7,508 nucleotides of DNA from Candidatus Peregrinibacteria bacterium (GTDB lineage: Bacteria; Patescibacteriota; Gracilibacteria; UM-FILTER-43-11), in NCBI GenBank assembly GCA_030637565.1, contig DAOWGG010000052.1, positions 1 to 7,508 on the forward strand. Direction: 5' to 3'. Positions 6,767 to 7,508 of this stretch are shown piece by piece (the stretch's first letter is position 1; every line of letters starts with the position of its first letter). The translations under genes were made by a program, and so were the position numbers. Below the pieces are notes generated by a model. That model saw nothing but the letters and a program-made list of their open reading frames with translations, was not told the origin of the DNA and searched no databases.

Positions 6767-7508
6767 ATGAATAGTTTTGCTCACAGCCTTAAAAATTGGA
6801 TCCGAAATTCTTTAGGTCTTAAGATTTTTTTTACTGGATTTTTGGTTCTTGTCTTACTCATCCCTACATTGATGATTGAAGGATTGGTGCGTGAACGAAA
6901 ATACACATCACGAGATGCGCAAAGAGAAGTCAGTCAGAAATGGGGGTTGGAACAATCCATTGCAGGTCCAATTTTAACTGTTCCCTATAAAGAATATTAT
7001 AACCGCACTAATTTTAATACACGCCTCGCTCATTTCTTACCCGACACACTGAATATTAAGGGAGATATGGATTCAGAAATTCGAAGTCGTGGCATTTTTG
7101 ATGTCCCTCTTTATACCACCAATTTAAATATTAATGGTGCTTTTTCACTTCCGAATTTCAGCGAACTCAATGTATCTTCTGCAAATATTTTGTGGAATCA
7201 GGCCTACCTTTCTTTCGGTATCACTGACATGCGAGGACTCAAGGAACAGCTGGCGATTGACTGGAGTGAACAAGCGCTTCAATTCCGACCTGGCCTCTCT
7301 GAAGGAACTGGACTCCGATCTGGGCTCAGTGTGCCGATTAAAAACCTAAATACTCGGATTCCCGACTATCCTTTTTCACTGGATTTAACCTTAAACGGGA
7401 GTCAAGAAATTCGATTTGCCCCTCTTGGACGTGAGACGAATATACTACTTAGTTCCGATTGGAGCTCTCCTAGTTTTGATGGAGCTTTTTTACCCACCGA
7501 ACATGAAA
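6767..7508 (+). CDS. creD: CreD-family inner-membrane protein (3' truncated by window end)
   Basis: The frame stays open from ATG 6767 to the window edge: 247 codons plus one base. Full-length CreD is about 440-450 aa, so roughly the N-terminal half is present. After a short basic cytoplasmic start (KNWIRNSLGLK), one membrane helix (about 18-37, FFTGFLVLVLLIPTLMIEG) leads into a large extracytoplasmic region. Family marks are GPILTVPYKEYY (67-78), HFLPDTLNIKGD (89-100), RSRGIFDVPLYTTNLNINGAF (107-126, read as RGIF.VPLY...L...G.F) and the later LSFGITDMRGLKEQL segment. The missing half should hold the C-terminal membrane helices. In E. coli, CreD is the effector of the CreBC two-component regulon and affects envelope integrity, colicin E2 tolerance and beta-lactam response; the biochemical activity is unknown. 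No creB or creC is visible here. The gene has its own promoter and diverges from the unknown minus-strand gene. Confidence 0.9.
   Translation, partial: MNSFAHSLKNWIRNSLGLKIFFTGFLVLVLLIPTLMIEGLVRERKYTSRDAQREVSQKWGLEQSIAGPILTVPYKEYYNRTNFNTRLAHFLPDTLNIKGDMDSEIRSRGIFDVPLYTTNLNINGAFSLPNFSELNVSSANILWNQAYLSFGITDMRGLKEQLAIDWSEQALQFRPGLSEGTGLRSGLSVPIKNLNTRIPDYPFSLDLTLNGSQEIRFAPLGRETNILLSSDWSSPSFDGAFLPTEHE

Noticed and set aside
7134..7349. 71-codon plus-strand frame near the right end
   Set aside because: It overlaps creD in another frame, and the creD frame carries the family motifs.
1..7508. CRISPR array, tRNA, rRNA, insertion sequence or attachment site
   Set aside because: No regularly spaced repeats, no recognisable RNA gene folds or rRNA motifs, no transposase or integrase frame and no terminal repeats were seen.

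Overview
The window looks like chromosomal DNA from an uncultivated bacterium. It is moderately AT-leaning. Every visible stop is TAA, and no in-frame TGA occurs in the long genes, so the standard code fits. Shine-Dalgarno sites are almost absent: MATE, the Coa1-like gene and creD all start without one. The sequence alone does not fix the phylum. A candidate-phylum or environmental bacterium is a low-confidence guess.

Layout, left to right. (1) The 3' end of a small membrane-protein gene (3-155). (2) A very large gene (184-4449) for a PEP-synthase/rifampin-phosphotransferase-like protein. It has one N-terminal ATP-grasp domain followed by two successive copies of a helical substrate-type module plus a phosphohistidine swivel domain. 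(3) A MATE efflux transporter gene starting 2 nt after that stop (4452-5816). (4) A small membrane-anchored protein with a Coa1/Tim21-like domain (5836-6270). (5) On the minus strand, a small acidic unknown gene that ends 16 nt from gene 4 and looks frameshifted near its start (6287-6622, possibly from 6653). (6) A short AT-rich divergent promoter region with a 9-bp inverted repeat. (7) The first 247 codons of a creD-family inner-membrane protein (from 6767, running off the window).

The first genes probably form a rightward operon. The likely functional unit is the large phosphotransferase-like enzyme with the MATE exporter. In the rifampin phosphotransferase family, ATP phosphorylates a mobile histidine that then modifies a small molecule bound in the helical domain. 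An exporter translationally linked to such an enzyme suggests inactivation plus efflux of a toxic compound, or synthesis plus export of a product. This is inference. The main novelty is the doubled acceptor/swivel architecture served by a single ATP-grasp domain. The second novelty is the symmetric divergent promoter between the unknown minus-strand gene and creD.
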